Origin: Gaoshiqia sp050178015
GTDB taxonomy: Bacteria > Bacteroidota > Bacteroidia > Bacteroidales > Prolixibacteraceae
Direction of reading: 5' to 3'
Length of the DNA stretch: 64,000 bases
NCBI GenBank assembly: GCA_050178015.1
Contig: JBFXGM010000006.1
Coordinates: 62,001 to 126,000, forward strand
The translations under genes and the position numbers were made by a program. How positions within the stretch are numbered: the stretch's first letter is position 1; each line of letters begins with the position of its first letter. The notes under the pieces are model-generated. The model searched no databases and was not told the origin of the DNA. It saw only the letters and a program-made list of their open reading frames with translations. Below, one piece after another: positions 26,805 to 35,555 of this stretch.

Positions 26805-29633
26805 ATGAAACAAATCTTAATAAAACTTATTTGTGTCTCTTTCATTCTGGTATCGGGACTAACGGCCCAAGCTCAGAAAACGGAGATAAAATACCTTTCG
26901 GGCACCGGAAGCGACCAACCTGTGGAGTGGCAGTTTTTTTGCACCGACGGACAAAATTCCGGCCAATGGACGACCATCCCTGTTCCGTCGAACTGGGAAT
27001 TACAGGGCTTTGGCAATTACAACTACGGCCATGCAAAAGACGGTGAACGGGGAAAAGAAAAAGGCCTATACCGCAATGCGTTTGAGGCGCCTTCCAACTG
27101 GAAGGGCAAAATGGTGAACATCGTGTTCGAAGGCTCCATGACAGACACTGAAGTGAAAATCAATGGTAAGCTGGCCGGGTCCGTTCATCAGGGATCGTTT
27201 TATCGGTTTAAATACGATATTAGCCGCCTGCTGAAGTATGGGGCTACTAACCAGTTGGAAGTTACCGTTGCCAAACATTCGGACAACGAATCGGTGAACC
27301 GGGCCGAACGCTACGCCGATTTTTGGATCTTTGGTGGCATCTTTCGCCCGGTGTATTTGGAGGCCAAGCCACCGCAAAACATTGAGCGGGTAGCCATCGA
27401 TGCCAAAGCCGACGGTTCGCTGACTGCTGAGGTTTTTTTGCAAAAACCGGCAGGCGCCGAAACCTTGAAAGCGCAAGTTTTTGATCTGAATGGGAATCCG
27501 GTAGGACGTGAATTTTCGACTGAGGTTGAGAAGGGGAGCACCGTGATTCGTCTTCAATCCAATATTTCGGGGGTAAAAAGCTGGAATCCGGAAGACCCGA
27601 ATTTGTACCAGATAAGCGTCAGTCTGATATCGAAAGGCAAAGTCGTGCATGAAGTGACAGAACATATTGGTTTCCGGACGGTTGAAGTTCGCGATCGCGA
27701 TGGCGTTTATGTGAACGGCGTAAAAATAAAGTTCAAAGGCGTTAATCGCCACACCTTCCGGCCCGAAACAGGCCGGGCCTCTTGTAAGGCATTCAGCATC
27801 GAGGACGTGAAGCTGATGAAGGAAATGAACATGAATGCCGTGCGCATGTCGCATTATCCGCCCGACAAACATTTCCTCGAAGTGTGCGATTCGCTGGGCT
27901 TGTTTGTACTGAATGAACTGGCTGGCTGGCACGATGCGTATGATACCGAGGTAGGCAGCAAGTTGGTGAAGGAAATGGTAACCCGCGACGTAAATCACCC
28001 GTCGATTGTATTGTGGAGCAATGGCAACGAGGGCGGACATAACCTAGAGCTGGATCCGCTGTTTGGTCAATACGATATTCAAAACCGCCGGGTTATTCAT
28101 CCCTGGAACGAGTTTAACGGGTTTGCCACGCAGCACTACCGGGCTTACGATTATGGTGTCGGTACCTATTGGAACGGTCACCTGATTACGCTGCCCACCG
28201 AGTTTTTGCACGGCATGTACGATGGCGGTCATGGCGCCGGCCTGTGGGACTACTGGGAGCTAATGTGGAACAAGTCGCGCGCTGCCGGGGGCTTTCTGTG
28301 GGTGTTTGCCGACGAAGGAGTGGTGCGTACCGATAAGAACAATGAAATTGATACCGATGGCAGCCACGCCCCCGATGGCATCCTCGGGCCACATCACGAA
28401 AAAGAAGGCAGCTATTTTGCCATCAAAGAAATCTGGTCGCCCGTGCGCCCCGACGACAGCGATATCACGGCTGATTTCGACGGAAAAATCAAGCTCGAAA
28501 ACCGCTATTTCTTTACCAACCTGAAAGAATGCAGCTTCAGCTGGAAATTGGCTAAATTCCCTCTGCCGGGAAGTTCGGAGAACGTGAACACGGTAACCGG
28601 AACTGCTTCTGCACCCGATATTGAACCCGGGCAAAAAGGCCTGCTGAAACTGCCGCTTCCGGCCGATTGGGCCAGCTACGATGTGTTGTACTTTACCGCT
28701 GCCGACCAATTCGGTAATGAGATTTACACCTGGAGCCGAGCCATCAAGCTTCCGGCTGATGTTGTTGCTAAATTGCTATCCAAATCAAGCAGTAACAATG
28801 CTTTGTCTTTCACGGAAACAGACAATTTGTACCGTATTACAGCCGGAACGGTGGAATATTCTATTGGTAAAACGGATGGGATGTTGAAAAAAGTTGCGAA
28901 CGAAAAAGGTGAAATTCCTTTTCGTAACGGGCCTGAAATCAGTGCCGGGGTGACTGCTTTCAAAAACCTTGAAATGAAAAACTATACCGATAGCCTCGTG
29001 TTGATCTGTTCTTTCCATACCGAGAAATCCGATTCTACCCGTATGAAGGAATTTACCTGGACTTTCTACCCAAACGGCTGGGCAAAATTGCACTTGTATT
29101 ACGTGCCGGAAGTGTACGACAAGGATTTCGACTATATGGGCGTCAACTTCAGTTATCCCGAAGAGTTGGTTACCGGCGTGAAATGGTTGGGCCGCGGCCC
29201 GTACCGGGTCTGGAAAAACCGCATGCAGGGTGTTGAGCTGGGAGTTCATCAAAAAGACTTTAACAATACGATTACCGGTGTGTCACCAATGATTTACCCG
29301 GAATTCAAAGGCTACCATGCCAATTTGTACTGGGCAAAAATTCAGTCGAAAGAACAGAGTTTCACGGTGGCAACATCCACCGAAGATGTGTTCCTGCGCC
29401 TTTATACTCCGGCCCAACCCGAAAAAGTGTTCGAGCGCACAGCACCGGCATTTCCGGCTGGCGATATCTCCTTCATGCAGGCTATACCACCCATTGGTAC
29501 CAAATCGAACGATCCCTGGAACATGGGCCCGAGCGGAAAGAAAAACATGTTCTTTGATTACGGCCCTTACGATAACTGGCGCACCCGCTGCAAGCAGATG
29601 ACGCTGTATTTCAATTTCGACGCGGGACAATAA
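26805..29633 (+). CDS. Glycoside hydrolase family 2 (beta-galactosidase/glucuronidase type), 1
   Basis: A 942-residue exported enzyme (signal peptide to about residue 22, LTAQAQ). Domain order is that of GH2: jelly-roll sugar-binding domain (TIPVPSNWELQGFGNYNYG), immunoglobulin-like sandwich, TIM barrel (GVNRHTFRPETGR at 312-324, VRMSHYPPD) and C-terminal beta domains (small-chain-like, WLGRGPYRVWKNR). The acid/base is E409 in LWSNGNEGGHN. GH2 members hydrolyse beta-galactosides, beta-glucuronides or beta-galacturonides; in RG-II side chain A such enzymes remove GlcA or GalA. The sugar cannot be decided by eye. It heads the second enzyme block, downstream of the operator pair. Confidence 0.88.
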   Translation: MKQILIKLICVSFILVSGLTAQAQKTEIKYLSGTGSDQPVEWQFFCTDGQNSGQWTTIPVPSNWELQGFGNYNYGHAKDGERGKEKGLYRNAFEAPSNWKGKMVNIVFEGSMTDTEVKINGKLAGSVHQGSFYRFKYDISRLLKYGATNQLEVTVAKHSDNESVNRAERYADFWIFGGIFRPVYLEAKPPQNIERVAIDAKADGSLTAEVFLQKPAGAETLKAQVFDLNGNPVGREFSTEVEKGSTVIRLQSNISGVKSWNPEDPNLYQISVSLISKGKVVHEVTEHIGFRTVEVRDRDGVYVNGVKIKFKGVNRHTFRPETGRASCKAFSIEDVKLMKEMNMNAVRMSHYPPDKHFLEVCDSLGLFVLNELAGWHDAYDTEVGSKLVKEMVTRDVNHPSIVLWSNGNEGGHNLELDPLFGQYDIQNRRVIHPWNEFNGFATQHYRAYDYGVGTYWNGHLITLPTEFLHGMYDGGHGAGLWDYWELMWNKSRAAGGFLWVFADEGVVRTDKNNEIDTDGSHAPDGILGPHHEKEGSYFAIKEIWSPVRPDDSDITADFDGKIKLENRYFFTNLKECSFSWKLAKFPLPGSSENVNTVTGTASAPDIEPGQKGLLKLPLPADWASYDVLYFTAADQFGNEIYTWSRAIKLPADVVAKLLSKSSSNNALSFTETDNLYRITAGTVEYSIGKTDGMLKKVANEKGEIPFRNGPEISAGVTAFKNLEMKNYTDSLVLICSFHTEKSDSTRMKEFTWTFYPNGWAKLHLYYVPEVYDKDFDYMGVNFSYPEELVTGVKWLGRGPYRVWKNRMQGVELGVHQKDFNNTITGVSPMIYPEFKGYHANLYWAKIQSKEQSFTVATSTEDVFLRLYTPAQPEKVFERTAPAFPAGDISFMQAIPPIGTKSNDPWNMGPSGKKNMFFDYGPYDNWRTRCKQMTLYFNFDAGQ

Positions 29634-29679
29634 CAACCTAATTTCAAACCAACGAAAACCTTTGATAAAACAAAGACCA

Positions 29680-31668
29680 ATGAAACAAAATCGATTAAAC
29701 CGACTGCTGATGCTGGCTTTGATGTTGTTGACCGTTTGGTCGGCCGGAGCAGCCGATATTTGGGTGTCGCCCGCAGGGAAGGACACCAATCCCGGTACGG
29801 AGAGCAAACCGCTCGCTTCGTTGGAGGCTGCCGTTAAGAAGGCTCGCCAATTGCGGGCAAAGGATACCGCAGCCATTAAAAGTGGCATTCGAATCATTCT
29901 GAATGAGGGAGAATATTTCCTGAAGGAGCCTCTTCAACTTGGCTCCGAAGACTCGGGAACCGAGTTGTCACCAACCGTGTTCCGGGCGGCCGACGGGGCC
30001 AACGTAGTGATCAGTGGCGGTGTTCCCATTACCGGCTGGCAACAGGTTGAAGGCCATATTTACAAAGCGGAACTTAATCGCGATACCAAGCTGCGCACGC
30101 TGTTTATAAACGGCAAACGCATGCGCATGGCCGGAACCGATGTGCCGGTAAATGGCCTGGGCGATTGGGGGAAGTTTCAGATTGAAGGAAACGAACCTTG
30201 GGCATTTGGCGCTGGAATGGCCATCGACGGGATAAAATTTGCGTCAAACGACATCCTTCCATATAAAAATCCGGAAGATATTGAACTGGTTCAATTCAAT
30301 GTGTGGACCGAAAAAATTCTGTGTGCCCGCGAAATGGAGCAGTTTGGCGACACTACCGTGGTAAAATTGCAACAACCTTACGGCGCTATCGCTACCAGTA
30401 TGGCCTGGGCCGGAAAAATCAACTACAAAAAAAGCTTTGTAGTTCGCAATGCGCTGGAGCTGCTCGATTCACCCGGCGAATTTTACTTCGACCGAAAAAG
30501 CCATGCGCTTTATTACTACAGCTACGGCGAGGACATGGCCACCGCGAAGGTGGTTGCCCCCATGGCTGAAGGCCTGGTTCAAATCAAGGGCAAGTCGATT
30601 ACCGAACGGGTGAGAAATATCCGTTTCGAGGGGATCACCTTCTCGCACGATCACTGGCAACTAATGAACGTAGCCGGTTCGCATGGATTTGCGGGTATCC
30701 AAAGCCTGGGGCTAGCGGTGAAGTACATTCCCGGTGGCAACTGGCACCCAACCGAGTACAACAGCACGGATGTTCCGCGGGGTGCTGTTCATGTGGAAAA
30801 TGCCGAAAACATCGAATTCGTTCGCAATCGCTTCGAGGGCATCAGCTCGGGAGTCGCCATCAACCTGGTGAACGATGTGAAAAACAGTCGGGTTGAAGGT
30901 AACTATTTCCACGATCTGCTGGGCAATGCCGTCAATATTGGGCATCCGCAACATTATAAAATAGGTGATGGCGATATTTTCCCCGAGGGCGTTGAAGGCC
31001 TTTGCGAAAACAACCGGGTAGCCAATAACTACCTGCGGAATGTGAGCCTCGATTTCCGTCAGGTGGAAGGCATCACCTCGTTTTTCGTGGCCAATACCGA
31101 CATTGTGCACAACGACATTGCCGGCACACCTTACGGCGCCATTGTTTGCGGCTGGTGGTGGGGAAACTCGCAAATACCGCCTTCAAGCGTTGCCAAAAAC
31201 AATCGCATCAGTTTCAACAAAGCCGGTGACACGCACCAAGTCCTGGATGATGGGGGTATCATTTACCTGTTGGGCGAACAGCCGGGAACGGTAGTCGAGG
31301 GTAACTACGTTTTCAATGGCCCGCGCTGCATTTATCCTGATGATGGCTCGGCCTACCTGACCATCACCCGCAACGTGGTTGGCAATGCCAGCTATAAGTG
31401 GATGTGGCTGCATCTGTGGACCAAACGCTGTCACGACATTGTGGCGCGCGAAAACTACGTGAAAAACAACCTGCTGATGGATAATGGCACCAACAATATT
31501 ATCGAAGAAACCTATTCGTTCCGCGAGGATGAATGGTCGGATGAAGCGATGAAAATCATTGATTTTGCAGGGATCCAGCCTGAATACAAAGATATTGTCC
31601 CGGAAAACGAACCGGAAAAAATCAGCATTCATCCGGAAGGTTTTAAGGAAAGGGATGTTTTTCATTAG
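29680..31668 (+). CDS. Right-handed beta-helix glycosidase, GH141-like
   Basis: A 662-residue exported protein (signal peptide ending TVWSAGAAD). It opens with IWVSPAGKDTNPGTESKPL, typical of secreted parallel beta-helix enzymes, then VVISGGVPITGWQQ and LRTLFINGKRMRMAGT, a pattern I associate with GH141, followed by helix coils (VHVENAENIEFVRNRFEGIS, LDDGGIIYLLGEQPG). GH141 includes an RG-II alpha-L-fucosidase and a xylanase. A GH120 or lyase-type beta-helix is the alternative. ATG 29680 is preferred to the TTG at 29662. It lies 46 bp after GH2, consistent with one operon. Confidence 0.65.
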   Translation: MKQNRLNRLLMLALMLLTVWSAGAADIWVSPAGKDTNPGTESKPLASLEAAVKKARQLRAKDTAAIKSGIRIILNEGEYFLKEPLQLGSEDSGTELSPTVFRAADGANVVISGGVPITGWQQVEGHIYKAELNRDTKLRTLFINGKRMRMAGTDVPVNGLGDWGKFQIEGNEPWAFGAGMAIDGIKFASNDILPYKNPEDIELVQFNVWTEKILCAREMEQFGDTTVVKLQQPYGAIATSMAWAGKINYKKSFVVRNALELLDSPGEFYFDRKSHALYYYSYGEDMATAKVVAPMAEGLVQIKGKSITERVRNIRFEGITFSHDHWQLMNVAGSHGFAGIQSLGLAVKYIPGGNWHPTEYNSTDVPRGAVHVENAENIEFVRNRFEGISSGVAINLVNDVKNSRVEGNYFHDLLGNAVNIGHPQHYKIGDGDIFPEGVEGLCENNRVANNYLRNVSLDFRQVEGITSFFVANTDIVHNDIAGTPYGAIVCGWWWGNSQIPPSSVAKNNRISFNKAGDTHQVLDDGGIIYLLGEQPGTVVEGNYVFNGPRCIYPDDGSAYLTITRNVVGNASYKWMWLHLWTKRCHDIVARENYVKNNLLMDNGTNNIIEETYSFREDEWSDEAMKIIDFAGIQPEYKDIVPENEPEKISIHPEGFKERDVFH

Positions 31669-31672
31669 ACTT

Positions 31673-31736
31673 GAGTAATGAGTAACGAGTATTGAGTAGT
31701 CGTACTCGAAACTGACAACTGACAACTGACAACTGC
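31673..31736. repeat. Degenerate heptanucleotide repeat array A
   Basis: Four in-phase units GAGTAAT, GAGTAAC, GAGTATT, GAGTAGT (31673-31700), then a short spacer and three exact ACTGACA units plus a partial one (31711-31736) running right up to the ATG at 31737. There is no room for a normal ribosome-binding site outside the repeat. Confidence 0.9.
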
Positions 31737-32480
31737 ATGAAGCAAATGATCACCTGTAAATTTCTGATACTGCCTGCACTGCTGGCCTTGCTGATTGCTT
31801 GTCAGCCCAAAGGCGCAAAGCAAGCGGCGGGTACAATGGCCGGGATTCCGGTTGACCGCGTGGCGATTGAGTTGATTTTGGATGAAGAGGGGCAGGAAGA
31901 TTCTTTACTGCACCAACTGGGGCAAACGCCGTTTGAAATCTATCAATGGAAAAATCACCTGGTACTTTTTGGGGACAGCAACGACACCATCGGCTTGACC
32001 GCCCGGATCCGGGAACCAGGAATCAGCCTGCAAACGAAAAAATACGATGCGCCGATGTACGTGTTCGACCGTGCGACGCATTGCGGCGATTCGGCTTCAG
32101 CAAAGCCCTGGCGAAATTATTTGCTCACGGCCAACCTGGTGGCCGATACGGCGATGCAACAGGAGTACATGCACTATCATGCTGAGCAGTTTGAGGAGTG
32201 GCCCGAGGTGGCCGCAGGCTTTTGCCGTGCGGAATTTCAGCAGTTGCTGGTGTACCGGAGTGGGCGTCAGTTGATGCTGGTCATTTCGATACCTGCGGAT
32301 AAAAACCTGGATGAGCTGAACCCGAAGACCGAAGAAAACAATCCCCGCGTGGTGGACTGGAACAAGCTGATGAGCAAATACCAGGAAGGGATTGAGGGGA
32401 CTTCGCCCGATGAAACCTGGGTGTTCTTTGAAAAGCTTCAAGCCACAAGCGACAAGCTCCAAGTAATGAGTAGCGAGTAA
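31737..32480 (+). CDS. L-rhamnose mutarotase-family (RhaM/DUF718) lipoprotein
   Basis: A 247-residue lipoprotein (lipobox LIAC, C22). Residues ~125-234 match the L-rhamnose mutarotase family: EYMHYHAEQFEEWPEV carries the catalytic-type histidine (H148), followed by LLVYRSGRQLMLVISIP and the acidic, tryptophan-containing end VVDWNKLMSKYQEG. Such enzymes interconvert alpha and beta anomers of rhamnose. Cytoplasmic RhaM is about 104 residues; this one is exported and has an extra N-terminal domain (~36-115) whose strand pattern suggests a degenerate second copy of the same fold. The last ~13 residues are encoded by a heptanucleotide repeat array. It would speed anomer exchange of rhamnose or fucose freed in the periplasm. 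Confidence 0.75.
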   Translation: MKQMITCKFLILPALLALLIACQPKGAKQAAGTMAGIPVDRVAIELILDEEGQEDSLLHQLGQTPFEIYQWKNHLVLFGDSNDTIGLTARIREPGISLQTKKYDAPMYVFDRATHCGDSASAKPWRNYLLTANLVADTAMQQEYMHYHAEQFEEWPEVAAGFCRAEFQQLLVYRSGRQLMLVISIPADKNLDELNPKTEENNPRVVDWNKLMSKYQEGIEGTSPDETWVFFEKLQATSDKLQVMSSE

Positions 32481-32557
32481 AAAGTAAAGAGAACCAAGCT
32501 TCAGGACTCAAGTTGCGAGCACTCGGAATTTGGAACGTGAAATTTGGAATTGGAACC
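32433..32557. repeat. Degenerate heptanucleotide repeat array B, overlapping a gene end
   Basis: About 18 consecutive 7-bp units stay in phase for 125 bp: AAGCTTC, AAGCCAC, AAGCGAC, AAGCTCC, AAGTAAT, GAGTAGC, GAGTAAA, AAGTAAA and so on to CGGAATT, TGGAACG, TGAAATT, TGGAATT. The first seven or so units are inside the mutarotase reading frame and supply its stop codon. GGAATTTGGAACGTGAAA (18 bp) is repeated exactly at 44021-44038. Confidence 0.9.
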
Positions 32558-32586
32558 AACAAATAAAAACGAGTAACAAAAATAAT

Positions 32587-35292
32587 ATGAATTATCAACG
32601 AATTAAAAACGCGATTTTTTCACTGATTGTCTTGGTTGTCTTTTACGGATGCTCCGGGAAAGGGACCATCGTCATCGTGTCGGAACAAAGCAGTCCGCGC
32701 GAAAAGTTTGCTGTTGAGCGCTTATCTTCCCAACTGATGGATGCCGGGTACGTGGTTGAACTTACCGCCGAAATCCCGGAAACAAAGAACCTAATCATTG
32801 CGATTCAACAGATTGAATCGACGAATGATACTGTTTCCTTGTCAAATGAAGGCTATACCATCGAAACAACAGGAAATACCATACATCTGCATGCAACCGG
32901 AACGTCGGGTATTTTGTATGGCTGTTTGTATTTGGCAGATCAGGTAAAACAAAATGGCAAGCTGCCCAAAACCATCAACCTCACCGACCAGCCGGAGATG
33001 GTGATGCGCGGGACCTGCGTGGGTCTGCAAAAAACCGAATACCTGCCCGGACGCCATGTGTACGAATATCCGTACACCCCCGAAAGTTTTCCGTGGTTTT
33101 ACGACAAAGACTTGTGGATTAAGTATCTCGATATGCTGGTGGAGAACCGCTACAACGCGCTTTACTTATGGAATGGTCATCCGTTTGCCTCGCTGGTGAA
33201 ATTGGATGATTATCCGTATGCCGTTGAGGTGGACGACGAAACCTTCGAGAAGAACAAGGAGATGTTTGCTTTCCTGACCGAAGAGGCCGACAAACGAGGC
33301 ATCTGGGTGATCCAAATGTTTTACAATATTCTCGTGTCAAAACCTTTTGCCGAGCACCACGGGCTGAAAACCCAGGACCGCAGCCGGCCGATCATTCCGG
33401 TGATTGCCGACTACACGCGTAAAAGCATTGCCGCTTTCATTGAAAACTATCCGAACGTGGGATTGCTGGTTACGCTGGGCGAGGCCATGAATACTATTGA
33501 CGACGACGTGGAATGGTTCACCGAAACCATCATCCCCGGCGTTCAGGACGGACTGAAAACCCTGGGCATCGAGCACGAACCGCCGATTGTGCTGCGCGGC
33601 CACGATACCGATGCCGGCCGGGTGATGGACGCTGCCTTGCCGATCTACAAAAATCTGTACACCATGTTCAAGTACAACGGCGAGTCGCTTACCACCTACG
33701 AACCCCGCGACTCGTGGGAAACCAACCATACGGTACTCAGCAACCTGGGATCGGTGCATATTTCCAATGTACATATTTTGGCCAACCTGGAGCCCTTCCG
33801 TTACGGCTCGCCCGATTTCATTCAGAAAAGCGTTCAGGCGATGCACGACATTCAGGGAGCGAACGGCCTGCACCTTTATCCGCAGGCTTCATACTGGGAT
33901 TGGCCCTACACAGCTGATAAAACAGATGAGCGCCTGCTGGAAATGGATCGCGACCGCATTTGGTACGATGCCTGGGCACGCTATGCCTGGAACTCGAAAC
34001 GCGACCGAAACGACGAAATCACCTACTGGACGGGGGAGTTGGGCGACTTTTACGGTTGCGGACAGGAAGGGGCAAACATTCTGAATGCCTATGAAGAAAC
34101 CGGCGAAATTGCCCCAAAATTGCTGCGTACGTTCGGCATTTCCGACGGCAACCGGCAGACTTTGTTGCTGGGCATGTTTATGGGACAATTGGTAAACCCG
34201 CATAAATACAATGTATATTCAAACTTCTGGACTTCAAGCGGTCCGGTAAAAGAAGTGCTGCTGGACTTTGCTGCCAACGAATTTAACGGCGAGGCCCACG
34301 TAGGTGAAACACCTCCGCAAATTATAGATGAAGTGGTGCGGCACGGCGCGCTGGCTGTGGAGGCTATCGAAAAGGCTGCTCCCAAAGTGACTAAAAACAA
34401 AGAAGAGTTTGAACGCCTGAAAAACGATGTGTACTGCTACAATGCCTTTGCCAATCATTTTGCCGAGAAGGTGAAAGCAGCCATGTTGGTTCTCAATTAC
34501 AAATATTCGGATGACGCGGCCGATCTGGAAGCGGCCGTGCCGCATCTCGAAAAGAGCATGGAATACTTCAGCGAGCTGGTTGATCTCACCAAGGATACTT
34601 ACCTGTACGCAAACAGCATGCAAACGGCCCAGCGCCGCATCCCCATTTCGGGGGCCGATGGCAACAACAAAACCTGGGAGGAGCTTCAGCCGCATTACCA
34701 GGCCGAACTGGATAACTTCAAACGAAACCTGGACATGCTGAAAACAAAAGGAAGTGCAGCCGGAATGCAGCAGCGTACGGTTTTTGAACCGGCACAGGTG
34801 ACCATCCTCAATGCGGGAGCAAAACGGTACGCCTTGAAACCGGGACAACAGGTTTACAACGACAACAAAGCGGTTATCGAAGCAGTGGCCGAAGAGTTGC
34901 AAAAGCTTTCCGGCGTTCAGCTTTCCGACAAACAACAGCAGGAAGCAGGCACCGTCCTCAAATTCAAATCCGACAAGCCGGTGAAAGTGCTGGTGGGCTA
35001 TTTCAACACAAACAGTTATACCGTGCTGAATCCGCCAACGCTCGAAACCAATGCCAATGCCAACGACCGCGGTCAGGCCGATATCAAAATTGCCAATGCC
35101 ATGCATATCCCCGGACTATACCCGGTCAATGTGTACAACTACCATTACGAGGCCGGCGAACATGAGCTGGTCCTGGGACAGGGCAGGGCTTTGATCCTGG
35201 GCTTTATCGACGGGGCAGAGGAAATCCCCATTCACGATGCCGGCATGACCAAAGATGAACATGGCCCGGCTGTGGACTGGCTGTTTTATTAA
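32587..35292 (+). CDS. TIM-barrel glycosidase lipoprotein, GH138-like (candidate alpha-galacturonidase)
   Basis: A 901-residue lipoprotein (lipobox FYGC, C22). Residues ~25-130 form an alpha/beta domain like that in front of GH67/GH20 enzymes (ERLSSQLMDAGYVVELTAE, ATGTSGILYGCLYLADQV), then a TIM barrel with NRYNALYLWNGHPFASL, LLVTLGEAMN (E299) and MFKYNGESLTTYEP (E366), then helical and C-terminal beta parts. The two glutamates 67 residues apart are the likely catalytic pair. Overall design and context suggest GH138 (RG-II alpha-D-galacturonidase), with GH139 or a GH67-like enzyme as alternatives; this is from memory of the families. The frame opens at 32530 inside repeat array B, but ATG 32587 gives the lipoprotein signal. 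Confidence 0.6.
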   Translation: MNYQRIKNAIFSLIVLVVFYGCSGKGTIVIVSEQSSPREKFAVERLSSQLMDAGYVVELTAEIPETKNLIIAIQQIESTNDTVSLSNEGYTIETTGNTIHLHATGTSGILYGCLYLADQVKQNGKLPKTINLTDQPEMVMRGTCVGLQKTEYLPGRHVYEYPYTPESFPWFYDKDLWIKYLDMLVENRYNALYLWNGHPFASLVKLDDYPYAVEVDDETFEKNKEMFAFLTEEADKRGIWVIQMFYNILVSKPFAEHHGLKTQDRSRPIIPVIADYTRKSIAAFIENYPNVGLLVTLGEAMNTIDDDVEWFTETIIPGVQDGLKTLGIEHEPPIVLRGHDTDAGRVMDAALPIYKNLYTMFKYNGESLTTYEPRDSWETNHTVLSNLGSVHISNVHILANLEPFRYGSPDFIQKSVQAMHDIQGANGLHLYPQASYWDWPYTADKTDERLLEMDRDRIWYDAWARYAWNSKRDRNDEITYWTGELGDFYGCGQEGANILNAYEETGEIAPKLLRTFGISDGNRQTLLLGMFMGQLVNPHKYNVYSNFWTSSGPVKEVLLDFAANEFNGEAHVGETPPQIIDEVVRHGALAVEAIEKAAPKVTKNKEEFERLKNDVYCYNAFANHFAEKVKAAMLVLNYKYSDDAADLEAAVPHLEKSMEYFSELVDLTKDTYLYANSMQTAQRRIPISGADGNNKTWEELQPHYQAELDNFKRNLDMLKTKGSAAGMQQRTVFEPAQVTILNAGAKRYALKPGQQVYNDNKAVIEAVAEELQKLSGVQLSDKQQQEAGTVLKFKSDKPVKVLVGYFNTNSYTVLNPPTLETNANANDRGQADIKIANAMHIPGLYPVNVYNYHYEAGEHELVLGQGRALILGFIDGAEEIPIHDAGMTKDEHGPAVDWLFY

Positions 35293-35331
35293 ATGAATTG
35301 AGCCGGATGCCACTTCGTGATGGATAACCTA

Positions 35332-35530
35332 CTAAGGAATACATCATGACCCTTAAGGAACGCATAAAACAGGTTAAGGAACAGGTGATCGGCTTTAAGG
35401 AACGCGTGAAACATGTTAAGGAACAGGTGATCGGCCTTAAGGAATGCATAAAACATGTTAAGGAACAGGATTTCAATCTTAAGGAACGCATGGTGAGAAT
35501 TAAGGAACCCATGATTTGCGTTTAGGAAGG
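35332..35530. repeat. 21-bp tandem repeat array
   Basis: About 9.5 units of 21 bp, each beginning with TTAAGGAAC or a close variant, at 35332, 35353, 35374, 35395, 35416, 35437, 35458, 35479, 35500 and 35521. The unit AGGTGATCGGC alternates with variants of GCATAAAACA, so the true period may be 42 bp in the middle. Both strands are open; the + strand gives the heptad mini-ORF at 35346. Confidence 0.95.
35346..35525 (+). CDS. Possible 59-residue heptad-repeat mini-protein
   Basis: The 21-bp array reads as seven codons per unit, giving MTLKERIKQVKEQVIGFKE and further heptads such as VKHVKEQVIG and IKHVKEQ before a TAG at 35523. Hydrophobic residues recur at positions 1 and 5 of VKEQVIG-like units, with K, E, R and Q elsewhere, which fits an amphipathic helix or coiled coil. 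AAGGAA lies 8 bases before ATG 35346 but is itself part of a repeat unit. It sits between the GH138-like and GH95 genes. It could be a translated small protein or only a repeat whose period is a multiple of three; I cannot tell. Confidence 0.35.
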   Translation: MTLKERIKQVKEQVIGFKERVKHVKEQVIGLKECIKHVKEQDFNLKERMVRIKEPMICV

Positions 35531-35555
35531 ATTGGGACCCGTAAACAAGATAAAT

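Noticed and set aside
27066..28040. 324-codon open frame on the - strand inside GH2
   Set aside because: Shadow of the GH2 gene, which has full catalytic motifs on the + strand.
34234..35106. 290-codon open frame on the - strand
   Set aside because: Antisense to the GH138-like gene; composition is that of a shadow frame.
35204..35512. 102-codon - strand frame across the 21-bp array
   Set aside because: Its repeated leucine/serine/cysteine-rich text is the complement of the array; the + strand heptad frame is more protein-like, and even that is uncertain.
35332..35530. CRISPR array
   Set aside because: The units are contiguous 21-mers without unique spacers, and no cas genes are present.
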